This document shows positions 20,616 through 29,182 of a stretch of DNA of 64,000 bases, one piece after another. The position numbers and the translations under genes were made by a program. Numbering within the stretch: position 1 is the first letter of the stretch; each line of letters begins with the position of its first letter. This DNA is from Saccharomonospora viridis DSM 43017 (GTDB lineage Bacteria; Actinomycetota; Actinomycetes; Mycobacteriales; Pseudonocardiaceae): assembly GCF_000023865.1 (NCBI RefSeq), contig NC_013159.1, positions 124,001 to 188,000 of the forward strand, in the 5' to 3' direction. The notes under the pieces are model-generated. The model was not told the origin of the DNA and ran no database searches. It was given only the letters and a program-made list of their open reading frames with translations.

Positions 20616-20621
20616 AGCCTA
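20616..20621 (-). promoter_or_regulatory. -10 hexamer of the emb gene, leaderless
   Basis: On the minus strand TAGGCT ends six bases before the GTG at 20609. It overlaps the first base of the Shine-Dalgarno sequence (AAGGA, 20621-20625) of the divergent GT-C gene, whose ATG is at 20630. Confidence 0.55.
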
Positions 20622-20629
20622 AGGAATTG

Positions 20630-22159
20630 ATGTCTGCACCGGCACGGCGAACGACTGTGCTCGTGGTCGGCGTGTCGGCGTTGCTCGCTGCCGCGGTCTT
20701 CGTCGTCGTCAAGGACGCCCTCATCGACGACGCCTACATCACCCTCGCTTACGCGAAGAACCTCGCCGTCCACGGGCAATGGGGGCTCGTGCCGGGGATG
20801 GAGGCGAACTCGGCGACCTCACCACTCAACGTCCTGCTGCTCGGCGCGCTGACCGCGCTGACCCGGGTGTCGGGTGACCCGCATCCGGTCGTGGCGTTGG
20901 GGGTGCTGACGGTGTTGACGACCGCCGTGCTCGGCTGGGCGTGGACCCGGCTGTGCCGGGTGTACCGCCTGCCGTGGCCGGTCGCCCTGCTCGGCGTGCT
21001 CGTCGTGCTGGCGAACCCGTTCGTGCTGTCGGCCATCGGGCTCGAGGTGCTGCTCATCCCCGCGATGTTGATGTTGCTCACGGTGTTCGCCGCGCAGGGA
21101 CGTCCCGAATGGTTCGGTGTCGCTGCCGGGCTCGCCGTGCTCACGCGTCTCGACCTCGTGGTGTTCGTGCTGGTCATCGCTCTCTGCGCGGGAGGGATCC
21201 GGCGCCACATCGGTAAAGCCGCGTTGGTCGGCGTCGCGGTGTCGGCGCCGTGGTTTTTGTTCAGCTGGATCGCGCTCGGTTCGGCGGTCCCCGACACCCT
21301 CGTCATCAAGCAGAACCAGGACGACCTGTTCGGCAGCTGGTCCTACGCCACGGGGCCGGTGATGTACTACCTGGGCCAGGAACTCGCCGTGTCGATGGCG
21401 TTCGCCCCGGCCGTGGTGGGGCTCATCGCCCTGTGCGCGCTGGTGGGACTGTGGTTCGCCCGACGCTGGGACCGCTTCCCGTCCGTTTCGGCGCTCGTGG
21501 GGCTCGGCGCGGGAGCCGTCGCCTACTACCTCACCTACATGGTGTTGGGCGTGGGGCCGTACCACTGGTACTACGTCGCTCCGACGACCGCGCTGGGAAT
21601 GTTCGCCGTGGCGATACTCGGCGTGTGGCTGGTCTGGGCCCGGCGGGAGGCGACGCTACGGGTGCATGCGCCCGCAGCCGCGCTCGGTGTGGTGGCCGTG
21701 TTCGTCTTCGGTGCCGTGGCCGTGGACACGGGCAGGGACATGCCGTGGCGATCGCCGGTGATCTTCGGTAACTGGGCCAATGCCCCCGATTACGCGCACG
21801 TGGGATTGGAGCTCGGCGAACGGGCCGGTGACGGCACCACCGTCCTGTCCCCCGGTGAGATCGGCGCGCTGGCCTACTACTGCGAATGCCGGATCGTGGA
21901 CGTGTTCTCCGATCGGGGCCGTGTCGCCGATCTGGTGAATCAGCGCATCGCCGAGGCGGGCCCGGTGGGGTCGGCGTTGTTGCGCCTCAACTACCTGTTC
22001 TTCGACGACGTCGAACCCGCGAAAGTGGACAAACGGATCCGCTACACCCGAGGCCCCGGCAGCGGTCCTGACACGTGGCAGGTGTACTCCGACGCGCTCG
22101 GCGTCGGCCACTTCACCCTCGTCGACGAGCCGAGTGAGGACTCCCGACCGGTGGAGTGA
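20630..22159 (+). CDS. GT-C fold membrane glycosyltransferase (copy 2)
   Basis: A 509-aa multi-spanning protein. After the first helix it has the acidic motif IDDAYITLAYAKNLAVHG followed by EANSATSPLNVLL, the first extracytoplasmic loop of GT-C enzymes related to AftB. A short soluble C-terminal region contains LSPGEIGALAYYCECRIVDVFSDRG. The ATG at 20630 is preceded by AAGGA with four bases between; an upstream TTG is less likely. The start codon is only 20 bases from the divergent emb start, so its promoter must lie inside emb. An arabinofuranosyl- or mannosyltransferase role for the wall or lipoglycans is inferred. Confidence 0.75.
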   Translation: MSAPARRTTVLVVGVSALLAAAVFVVVKDALIDDAYITLAYAKNLAVHGQWGLVPGMEANSATSPLNVLLLGALTALTRVSGDPHPVVALGVLTVLTTAVLGWAWTRLCRVYRLPWPVALLGVLVVLANPFVLSAIGLEVLLIPAMLMLLTVFAAQGRPEWFGVAAGLAVLTRLDLVVFVLVIALCAGGIRRHIGKAALVGVAVSAPWFLFSWIALGSAVPDTLVIKQNQDDLFGSWSYATGPVMYYLGQELAVSMAFAPAVVGLIALCALVGLWFARRWDRFPSVSALVGLGAGAVAYYLTYMVLGVGPYHWYYVAPTTALGMFAVAILGVWLVWARREATLRVHAPAAALGVVAVFVFGAVAVDTGRDMPWRSPVIFGNWANAPDYAHVGLELGERAGDGTTVLSPGEIGALAYYCECRIVDVFSDRGRVADLVNQRIAEAGPVGSALLRLNYLFFDDVEPAKVDKRIRYTRGPGSGPDTWQVYSDALGVGHFTLVDEPSEDSRPVE

Positions 22160-22163
22160 CGGG

Positions 22164-22778
22164 TCAGCGCCACGCGTGCGCGCGTTCCATCGCCCGGCGG
22201 ACCTTCAGCGTGGCGTGGATGTCGTACGAGTACAACCTCGAACCGTCCGCGAAGGTGAACTCGATGACGCGCCGGGGTGGCACACTCCGGCCGAGGAACG
22301 GTGTGTCGAGCCCGGCCAGTCGATGCGGCTCCATCTCCTCCAGTGTGGTGAAGACGTTCTCGTCGGTCACCGGTTCGTCGGTCAGGTACTTCGTCGGACA
22401 CAACACGGCGATGCGCCGGTCGGTGACGACGACCCTGGCCATGCCCTGGCTGGCGGCCAGGTGGTCGGCGCACAGCACCGCGTCCTGTCCGTCATGGTCG
22501 GCGTGCACCCAGTGGCCGAGCGTCGGGTCGTCGACCCAGTCCTCGACGGGAAGGTCCTCGACCGGGAGCGGCCATCGGCGCGGCCGGTCACACCGCGACG
22601 GCAGTTCCCTCGTCGGGACGTAGGGCACCAGGCGACGTCCTCCGATGAACGCGCCCACGTGGGCACGGATGGGTGGGCAGGCAAGGAGCAGACGTTCGTC
22701 GCGGTCGAGCCAGAACCGGGTGAGTTCGGTTTCGACCACTTCGTCGATCTGCGCTGCCGCCCTGGGATTCTCCTCCAC
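22164..22778 (-). CDS. conserved protein of unknown function (downstream member of a pair)
   Basis: A 204-aa soluble protein without a signal peptide or membrane helix. It contains LTRFWLDRDERLLLACPP near the start, VVVTDRRIAVLCP in the middle and VIEFTFADGSRLYSYDIH near the end. The 'DRRIAVL' strand pattern recalls small PH-like or bacterial-PH domains, but I do not recognise the family. The GTG overlaps the TAG stop of the upstream gene by one base (TAGTG), and AGGAGA sits six bases before it. The two are thus co-translated. It ends four bases from the convergent GT-C gene. Confidence 0.65.
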   Translation of the reverse strand: MEENPRAAAQIDEVVETELTRFWLDRDERLLLACPPIRAHVGAFIGGRRLVPYVPTRELPSRCDRPRRWPLPVEDLPVEDWVDDPTLGHWVHADHDGQDAVLCADHLAASQGMARVVVTDRRIAVLCPTKYLTDEPVTDENVFTTLEEMEPHRLAGLDTPFLGRSVPPRRVIEFTFADGSRLYSYDIHATLKVRRAMERAHAWR

Positions 22779-23494
22779 TACCGGTCTCCTCGGCTCAGCG
22801 CGACCATCCACTCGAACACGCTCTCATCGTCGACGCCGAGCAGCAGGTCCAGACCCGAACCGTCCACAAATGACACTCGCAGGCAGGGGCGGGTGCGCCA
22901 CTGCGTTCGCCTGCGGGCCACGGCGATCTCCGTGATCGTGCTTTTCGCGAACGTGCCGTACACGGCCATCGGCTTAGCCGCCACCGGGACACCTTCGACG
23001 TGTTCGCCGTAGCGTTTGGTGCGGTCGGTGACGATGTCGACCAACTCCTTGCCCAATCCGAGTGTTCTGCGCAGGAACGAGGTCGGCGAGTCCCCCGCGT
23101 GCTGACGTCTGGTCGGCCGCGTGTCGAGCACGAGGAGGCGGGTCGAGGTGAGTGCCCACGTGCGTGACCGGGTGCCCCCTCTGGGATCGAGGTGCCGCAC
23201 CCCGTTGTGCGCGTGACAGCCGGGACCGTCGCCGAACACGACCACGTCGGGGCCGCGTGAGGGCGGACCCGACTCGTCGGCGGGCCCCGTCAGCTCCGGA
23301 GGGGTGGCGGGGCCGCTTCGACCCATCGTTTCCAGTCCTTGGGTGAGCGGGATGTGCTGCGGTTCCCCCAACGCGTCCAAGCCCTCGATGTCGTAGGCGA
23401 ATTCAGGGCCGAACGCCGCCCACAACAGCTGCTCATCGGGCTCGATCACCTGGCGAGCGTGTGTGGCTGGACCGACAGGATCGGCGAAACCCAT
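22778..23494 (-). CDS. conserved protein of unknown function (upstream member of a pair)
   Basis: About 238 aa from the ATG at 23494; the start is uncertain, since the frame stays open to 24115 but that part looks non-coding. It contains VIEPDEQLLWAAFGPEF, then ALTSTRLLVLDTRP and AVYGTFAKSTITEIAVARR, and ends with LRVSFVDGSGLDLLLGVDD and WMVAL. The pattern resembles its downstream partner (T-x-x-R-hydrophobic strand followed by a F-x-D-G hairpin), so the two may share a PH-like fold by old duplication. No function can be assigned. Confidence 0.6.
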   Translation of the reverse strand: MGFADPVGPATHARQVIEPDEQLLWAAFGPEFAYDIEGLDALGEPQHIPLTQGLETMGRSGPATPPELTGPADESGPPSRGPDVVVFGDGPGCHAHNGVRHLDPRGGTRSRTWALTSTRLLVLDTRPTRRQHAGDSPTSFLRRTLGLGKELVDIVTDRTKRYGEHVEGVPVAAKPMAVYGTFAKSTITEIAVARRRTQWRTRPCLRVSFVDGSGLDLLLGVDDESVFEWMVALSRGDR

Positions 23495-24179
23495 CAGAAG
23501 CTGAATCCTCGGCTGACGTCTTTTCGGCGCCGCCCCCCGAAGGAGACGGGATCTGTGTGCGTACCCCGTCCGAGCGCCCCGTACTTCGTGCCCTCCCGAG
23601 TCGTGTCGGCCCGATCGACGACGTTTCGGCACGGTCGCCGGAGTTCCGCGCGGAAGCCGGTCCGTCCGGGTCGGGTTCCGCGCGAGGGGAGTCGAGGAGG
23701 GCGGGGTCGTCCCAGGAACTCCTCGCTGCTCATCGACACCATCCCCGTCGTCGTCCGGCCGATTGCTGATCGGACGTGCGGACGGTGCGCTGGGTTCCCT
23801 CCTCCCTCGACGGTGCGAAGGAGGAGGGAGTGGGGTGAGGAGAGGGTGTACGGCGGTATGCCGTCGGTGAGGGTGTTGGCGGAAGACCTGACGATTCTCA
23901 TCGCCGTCTCGCTCTGCAATCCCGCCGATCCCGGCGCCCCGATCCGCTAAGACGCGACGGCCGGTTCGGCGGTCCCCTTCCCGACAGCTGCCGTGTCCGC
24001 TGCACCGTGGCGTGTGTCGTGGGCCCGTGCCGGGGGCGCTCGTGGGGTGGGGACGCGACGACGTGTTATGACACGAAAGGCTCCATGTTCTCCCGCTCGG
24101 CCTCCCCTGTGGCACGGGGACGAAAACGGCCGGTAGCTTACGGAGCGGGCCGTCGACGGGCCGAACGAGTTGAGCGGAT
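23495..24179. other. 685-bp intergenic region with one strong hairpin
   Basis: Open frames here on both strands have odd composition and no ribosome-binding sites, so I see no gene. A perfect 10-bp inverted repeat lies at 23796-23805 and 23820-23829 with a 14-base loop and no T-tract. A possible -10 hexamer TAGCTT precedes the downstream GT-C gene by about 40 bases. Confidence 0.5.
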
Positions 24180-26348
24180 ATGGCAGCGGAGATCGACAGA
24201 AAGCCGGACGAACTTCAGGTGGAGGACGTGCGCGCCGACAGCGGTGGACGTACCGAGACACGTCCGTCGTCGGTCCGCCGCGATCGCGCGGCCTGGCTCG
24301 TCGGCGCGTTGGCCCTGGTCCTGGGTGGTGTGTTCGTCGTCGTCGACCTCGCCTACAACGAGGGCAAGCTCATCGCGCCCATCGACGACGCCTACATCCA
24401 TCTGCAGTACGCGGCCCAACTCGGTTCGGGACACCCGTTCGAGTACAACACGGGCGATCCGGTGTCGACCGGTGCGAGCAGCCTGCTGTACGCGTTCGTG
24501 CTCGCGGCCGCTCACGCGGTCGGGTTCACCGGTACGGCGCTGCTGGCGTTCGCCGTGGCGTTCGGTGTGGTGTGTTGCGCCGTCACGGCCGGTCTGGCGT
24601 GCAGGCTCGGTACGACGCTGTTCGGCCGGGCCGCCGGGGCGTGGGCGGGCGTGCTCATCGCCGTCAGCGGACCGTTCCTGTGGGGCGCGGTCAGCGGCAT
24701 GGAGGTCGGGCTCACCGCGTTGCTCGTCACCGGTGCCGTGTCGGCGTTCGTCCGGGAATGTGGCTGTGCACGGTTCCGCTGGACTCCCGTGGTGGCCGCG
24801 CTGCTCGCGCTCGTCCGACCCGAGGGCTTGCTCTTCGCCGTCATGCTGTGTGGGGCGATGGCCTGGACCGTGGTCGTTGCGCGGCGCGCGGGTACGGTCA
24901 CCACCCGCCGGGCCGTGGGTCGTGTCGCCGTCGGGTTGGCGCCGCTGCTCGTCGGCGTGGCCCAGTACGCGTTCTACCTGCTGGCCACGGGCACGCCGCG
25001 GGCCAACGGCGTCCAGTCGAAGTCGCACCTGTACGACCGGCCGATCTTCTACCTCGGCGAGTTCGTGGACCGCACGGTCGCCAACGTGCGAGGCGTCGTC
25101 GACCACTTCAACGGCCTGAACAACACCGACTTCGCGTTCCCGTTCGCGTTGGTGTTCTTCCTCGTGGGCCTCGGCTACCTTTTTGCGAACCGACCCGAGT
25201 GGCGGACCCTCGTGGTGGCCGTGGCCGCGGGCTTCGCGGCCGTGGTGGCCTCGGCGTCCACGTTGAGTACCGCGCTGCTGCACGAACTGCGGTACTTCCA
25301 GCCGTTCCTGCCGTTGTTCTTCGTGTTCGCCGTGGGCGGTGGTTACGCGCTCACCCGACTGCTCCCGCGGGAGGGGCCGCGCCGGTTCGCGCTGCACGCC
25401 GTGTTCCTGGTGATGGTGCTTTTCACCGTGGTGGCCACCCCGACGTGGGCGGTGCGGCTGGGCAGGCAGGCGGCGACCATCCGGGACACGGACATCTCCG
25501 TGGGCGCGTGGATCAGCGGAAATCTGCCCGAGGACGCGATCGTCGGGGTGAAGGACGTGGGTGCCGTCGCCTACTTCGGGGAGCGACGCGTGGTGGACAC
25601 CATCGGGCTGACCACCAACGGGATGGCCGAGGCCAGCAACAACGGACCGGGGAGTCTGTACGAGGCGCTGCGGACGTTGCCGGAGGGGCAGCGGCCCACC
25701 CATTTCGCGATGTACGAACCGTGGCCGGGTGTCCCCATGCAGCCGTTCGTGGACGCGGGGGTGTTCGTCTCACCACCGCTGCGGGTCTTCCCCGTGCGCA
25801 CGCCCCCGGATCTGAACGACCGCCGTATCGTGCCGTTCAACGACGTGCGGGTGTACGAGGCCGACTGGACTCTCGCGGCCAGCGGTGATCGCGCGCCCGT
25901 GCCGGGCCAGGTGCGGGACTATCTCAACGTCGGTTCACTGGAGAGCGAGCGCGGCCACGGCTACGAGGTGGTCTCCGCACAGCCGGGACTGCAGCCGTAC
26001 ACGGTGCTGCGCCGCCACGGAGACGTCATCGACAGCGGACGTGTGATCGTCGGCGGGGAGCGTTTCACCGTGCGTGGTCTCGACCCCGGCAAGCCGCTCA
26101 CCGTGGCCACGCGTGTCCTGACCCCGGGGGAGAACCCCGAACACCGTGAGGTGCGTGTCCGGGTCGACGGACGTGACGCCGGGGTGTGGCGGTTGCCGGA
26201 GGCACGCGAGGAGTGGACGACGGCGCGGTTCACCGTCCCGGCCGAACTGGTCACCTCGTCCGAGGTGGCCGTCGAGCTGGAACCGGTCCGACCGTTGCTG
26301 TCCCCTTATCCGGAGTACACGTCGTTCGGGTACTGGATCGTGCAGTGA
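24180..26348 (+). CDS. GT-C fold membrane glycosyltransferase with large C-terminal domain (copy 3)
   Basis: A 722-aa protein. A 45-residue cytosolic N-terminus is followed by TM1 and the acidic loop PIDDAYIHLQYAAQLGSGHP with the following TGDPVSTGASSL, the hallmark of AftB-like GT-C enzymes. About ten helices follow to residue 420. The C-terminal 300 residues are soluble and end in a beta-rich carbohydrate-binding-like domain (VIVGGERFTVRGLDPG, VRVRVDGRDAGVW). The VGVKDVGAVAYFGERRVVDTIG stretch (in two halves) parallels LSPGEIGALAYY in copy 2 and SSHNMGTLAYAAG in copy 1, so the three are paralogues. The acceptor is unknown. Confidence 0.78.
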   Translation: MAAEIDRKPDELQVEDVRADSGGRTETRPSSVRRDRAAWLVGALALVLGGVFVVVDLAYNEGKLIAPIDDAYIHLQYAAQLGSGHPFEYNTGDPVSTGASSLLYAFVLAAAHAVGFTGTALLAFAVAFGVVCCAVTAGLACRLGTTLFGRAAGAWAGVLIAVSGPFLWGAVSGMEVGLTALLVTGAVSAFVRECGCARFRWTPVVAALLALVRPEGLLFAVMLCGAMAWTVVVARRAGTVTTRRAVGRVAVGLAPLLVGVAQYAFYLLATGTPRANGVQSKSHLYDRPIFYLGEFVDRTVANVRGVVDHFNGLNNTDFAFPFALVFFLVGLGYLFANRPEWRTLVVAVAAGFAAVVASASTLSTALLHELRYFQPFLPLFFVFAVGGGYALTRLLPREGPRRFALHAVFLVMVLFTVVATPTWAVRLGRQAATIRDTDISVGAWISGNLPEDAIVGVKDVGAVAYFGERRVVDTIGLTTNGMAEASNNGPGSLYEALRTLPEGQRPTHFAMYEPWPGVPMQPFVDAGVFVSPPLRVFPVRTPPDLNDRRIVPFNDVRVYEADWTLAASGDRAPVPGQVRDYLNVGSLESERGHGYEVVSAQPGLQPYTVLRRHGDVIDSGRVIVGGERFTVRGLDPGKPLTVATRVLTPGENPEHREVRVRVDGRDAGVWRLPEAREEWTTARFTVPAELVTSSEVAVELEPVRPLLSPYPEYTSFGYWIVQ

Positions 26349-26384
26349 CCGGCCGGTGTGGCGCGGTCGGGCGATGTCGATCCG

Positions 26385-27140
26385 TCAGATCGGCAGTTTG
26401 CGGAAGATCGGCCGCGGTACGTGCCGCAGCACCGACATGACGAACCGGAACGCGCCCGGCGCCCACACCAGTTCCTTGCCGGCACGGGCGGCTTTCACCG
26501 CGATGTCGGCGACCTGCTCCGCGGTCTGTTCGAGCGGCGCCTTGCCCATGCCCTCGGTCATCTTCGTGCGCACCTGGCCGGGGCGTACCACGGTCACCGT
26601 CACCCCGTGGGGCCGCAGCGCCTCGCCGAGCCCGAGGTAGAAGCCGTCGAAACCGGCCTTGGTGGAGCCGTAGACGAAGTTGGAGCGGCGCACCCGCTCA
26701 CCGGCCACCGACGACAGGGCGATCACCTTGCCGTGCCCCTGTTTGCGCAGTCTGTCCGCCAACGGCACGCCCACCGACACGGCGGCGGTGTAGTTCACCG
26801 TGGCCAGCTGTACGGCCGCTCGGTGGTCCTGCCATGCCTGCTCGGCGTCGCCGAGCACCCCGAACGCCACGACGGTGACGTCGATGTCGCCGTCGGCGAA
26901 GGCCTTGTCGATCACGGCGGGGTGGGAGTCGAGGTCGGTGGCGTCGAAGTCGATGCTCGTGACCTCGGCGCCCGCCGTCGTGAGACGTTCGACCGCCTGG
27001 TCCCGTCGGGCCGAGGGGCGGGCCGCGAGCACCACCCGCAACGGCCGCGCGGACAGGTACTTCTCCGCGATCGCGAGCGCGATGTCCGAGGTTCCGCCGA
27101 GCAGCAGCAGCGATTGGGGGTTGCCCACGGCGTCGATCAC
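26385..27140 (-). CDS. dprE2: decaprenylphosphoryl-2-keto-D-ribose reductase
   Basis: DprE2 is the NADH-dependent short-chain dehydrogenase that reduces decaprenylphosphoryl-2-keto-ribose to decaprenyl-phosphoryl arabinose with DprE1. The 251-aa protein starts [18 protein letters not shown] (Rossmann loop), has [21 protein letters not shown] with the catalytic Ser-Tyr-Lys (S, Y and K of YGSTK), and [12 protein letters not shown]. The GTG at 27140 overlaps the dprE1 stop (GTGA). Length and ending (RPIFRKLPI) match mycobacterial DprE2. Confidence 0.96.
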   Translation of the reverse strand: MIDAVGNPQSLLLLGGTSDIALAIAEKYLSARPLRVVLAARPSARRDQAVERLTTAGAEVTSIDFDATDLDSHPAVIDKAFADGDIDVTVVAFGVLGDAEQAWQDHRAAVQLATVNYTAAVSVGVPLADRLRKQGHGKVIALSSVAGERVRRSNFVYGSTKAGFDGFYLGLGEALRPHGVTVTVVRPGQVRTKMTEGMGKAPLEQTAEQVADIAVKAARAGKELVWAPGAFRFVMSVLRHVPRPIFRKLPI

Positions 27141-28498
27141 AGTTCGAGCCTCCTGGCCATGTCGGAGATGAAGATGCGGTCGGGGTCCACGGACTGCCGG
27201 ATCTTGCGCCACTCGTCCAACCGCGGATACATGCGGTGGAACGTCTCGGCCGACGTCCGCGAGTCCTTGGCCGTGTAGAGCCGGCCACCCGCGGCGAGCA
27301 CTTCGGCGTCGAGTTCGTCGCAGAACTCGGCGAGCCCCTCCTTCACCGGGAAGTCCACACTGAGCATCCACCCCGGTGACGGCCACGACAACGGCGCGGG
27401 GTTCGCCTCACCCATCCGCTTGATGACGTTGAGGAACGAGTAGTGCCCCGAGTTCGCGATGCGGCGGCAGAGGTCCTTCAACGCGTCCTCCCGCCCGAAC
27501 GGCACCGAGAACTGGTACTGGAGGAAGCCCCGGGAGCCGTACCCGCGGTTCCATTCCCGCAGCATGTCGAGCGGGTGGTAGAACTGCGTCAGGTTCTGGA
27601 TCTTGCCGCGGACGCCCTTCTTCGGCACCGTGCGGTGCCACAGCTCGCCGAGCGCCGTCGCGGTCAGCCGGTTGACCATCCCGTTGGGGAAGATGTCCGG
27701 AATGGTCATCAGCACGGGCGCGTCGAACTTGAGTGGGTCGGCCTTCAGCTTGTCCGGCAGCTGGTCCACTCGGGCCAGTGAACCGCGCGAGAACGTGGCC
27801 CGGCCGAGTCTGCCGTCCCGTGAGATCAGGTCGGGGACGGCCATCGAGTAGTCGTAGTTGAGGTCGGAGCCGTTGGTGAACAGTTCCAACGTCTCGTCGA
27901 GGTCGGCCGTGCGGTCGGCGTCCACCACGAAGTAGGCCGATTCGGTCCGCTGCATCCGAATGGTGGCCCGGACGATGATGCCGGTCAGCCCGATCCCCCC
28001 GACGGTGGCCCAGAACAGGTCTTTTTCGGGGCCGTCCGGGGTCAACGTCCGGATCCGGCCGTCGGCGGTGAGGAGGTCCATCGAGAGGACGTGGTTGCCG
28101 AAACTGCCCGCGCTGTGGTGGTTCTTGCCGTGGATGTCGTTGGCGATGGCGCCACCGATCGTCACCTGCCGGGTGCCCGGAAGCACCGGAACCCACAGTC
28201 CGTACGGGATCGCGGCGCGCATGAGCGTGTCCAGACTGACCCCGGCGTCGACGTCGACGACGGCGTTGTCCGGGTCGATCGAGTGGATCCGGTCGAGCGC
28301 GGTCATGTCGATGACCAGCCCCCCGGCGTTCTGCGCCGGGTCGCCGTAGGAGCGCCCCAGGCCTCTGGCGATGACGCCGCGGTCACCGGCCTCGGTGACG
28401 GCGCGGGCGATGACGTCCACATCGGGCGTGCGCAGGACGTCGGCCGTGGTCGGCGCCGTGCGGCCCCATCCGGTCAGTGTCCGCCGTTCGGTGCTCAC
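27137..28498 (-). CDS. dprE1: decaprenylphosphoryl-beta-D-ribose 2-oxidase
   Basis: FAD-dependent epimerase subunit that oxidises decaprenyl-phosphoryl ribose. The 453-aa protein has the FAD-binding [17 protein letters not shown], the [22 protein letters not shown] region (two parts), and C-terminal [18 protein letters not shown] and DMARRLEL as in M. tuberculosis. The benzothiazinone-reactive Cys387 position is Ser here: the segment reads [11 protein letters not shown] (Ser codon AGT at 27359-27361, residue 380), versus PGWNICVDFPI in M. tuberculosis. The GTG at 28498 fits a leaderless promoter. It forms an operon with dprE2 and is divergent from gtrA. Confidence 0.96.
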   Translation of the reverse strand: MSTERRTLTGWGRTAPTTADVLRTPDVDVIARAVTEAGDRGVIARGLGRSYGDPAQNAGGLVIDMTALDRIHSIDPDNAVVDVDAGVSLDTLMRAAIPYGLWVPVLPGTRQVTIGGAIANDIHGKNHHSAGSFGNHVLSMDLLTADGRIRTLTPDGPEKDLFWATVGGIGLTGIIVRATIRMQRTESAYFVVDADRTADLDETLELFTNGSDLNYDYSMAVPDLISRDGRLGRATFSRGSLARVDQLPDKLKADPLKFDAPVLMTIPDIFPNGMVNRLTATALGELWHRTVPKKGVRGKIQNLTQFYHPLDMLREWNRGYGSRGFLQYQFSVPFGREDALKDLCRRIANSGHYSFLNVIKRMGEANPAPLSWPSPGWMLSVDFPVKEGLAEFCDELDAEVLAAGGRLYTAKDSRTSAETFHRMYPRLDEWRKIRQSVDPDRIFISDMARRLEL

Positions 28499-28505
28499 CC
28501 GGACC

Positions 28506-28511
28506 AGAGTA
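28506..28511 (-). promoter_or_regulatory. -10 hexamer of dprE1, leaderless
   Basis: On the minus strand TACTCT ends seven bases before the GTG at 28498; no ribosome-binding site. Confidence 0.55.
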
Positions 28512-28641
28512 GCGGCGTTGTGCCGCCTAGACTCGGACGGGACGACCAACAGGTCGCACGGACGGGGCCCGTCGTCGCGGACGGAATCGGTTCTGCGCGG
28601 CGCCTCGCGCGTGCCCCGGCGAACTGCCGATGAGGTAATGC

Positions 28642-29094
28642 ATGGTGGCGACGGATTCACAGGCGAGTGAGGTCGAGAGCGCATCGCATGCGCCTTCACC
28701 TGGGCTGCTCGCCCAGATCCTGCGGTTCGTCCTCATCGGCGGCTTCTGCGCGCTGGTCGATTCCGGCCTGTACTGGCTGTTGCTCCAGGCGGGCGCGTGG
28801 GTGCACCTCGCCAAGGCAATCAGTTTCATTGCGGGAACCACAACGGCCTATTTCCTTAACAGGCGTTTTACTTTCACCGCGGCACAAAAGGGTGGGGCTG
28901 GGCAGCTCGGCGGATTCATGCTGCTCTACACAGTGACGTTCTTCGTCAATGTGGGTACGAATGCATTGGCTCTACACCTGCTGCCGGAGCTGGGATGGCG
29001 CATCGCGCTCGCCTGGATCATCGCGCAGGGTACGGCCACAACCATCAATTTCATCATGCTGAAGTGGGTTGTCTTCCGGGAACCGCGCGGTTGA
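28642..29094 (+). CDS. GtrA-like membrane protein
   Basis: A 150-aa protein with four transmembrane helices. It has the GtrA-family pattern [19 protein letters not shown] in TM1, [17 protein letters not shown] in TM2, and [10 protein letters not shown] in TM4. Rv3789, which is adjacent to dprE1 in M. tuberculosis, is the likely counterpart; it has been linked to decaprenyl-phosphoryl arabinose flipping or to recruitment of wall enzymes. ATG start with GAGGT five bases upstream. Divergent from dprE1 with 143 bp between and followed by glfT2. Confidence 0.88.
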   Translation: MVATDSQASEVESASHAPSPGLLAQILRFVLIGGFCALVDSGLYWLLLQAGAWVHLAKAISFIAGTTTAYFLNRRFTFTAAQKGGAGQLGGFMLLYTVTFFVNVGTNALALHLLPELGWRIALAWIIAQGTATTINFIMLKWVVFREPRG

Positions 29095-29182
29095 TGGGTA
29101 GGGCATCGGCTGTTCGGGTCGGCCTGTACCTTACTGGGCGACTCCCCGCGTGAAGACTTTTCATTTGGAGGACTGAGGTCTC

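Noticed and set aside
23339..23950. 203-aa plus-strand frame in the 685-bp gap
   Set aside because: Half of it is antisense to the gene at 22778 and the composition is that of a shadow frame; no start signal.
23494..24115. N-terminal extension of the unknown gene at 22778 to give 445 aa
   Set aside because: The extra 200 residues are rich in Arg, Pro, Ser and His with no conserved pattern, and no ribosome-binding site supports an upstream start.
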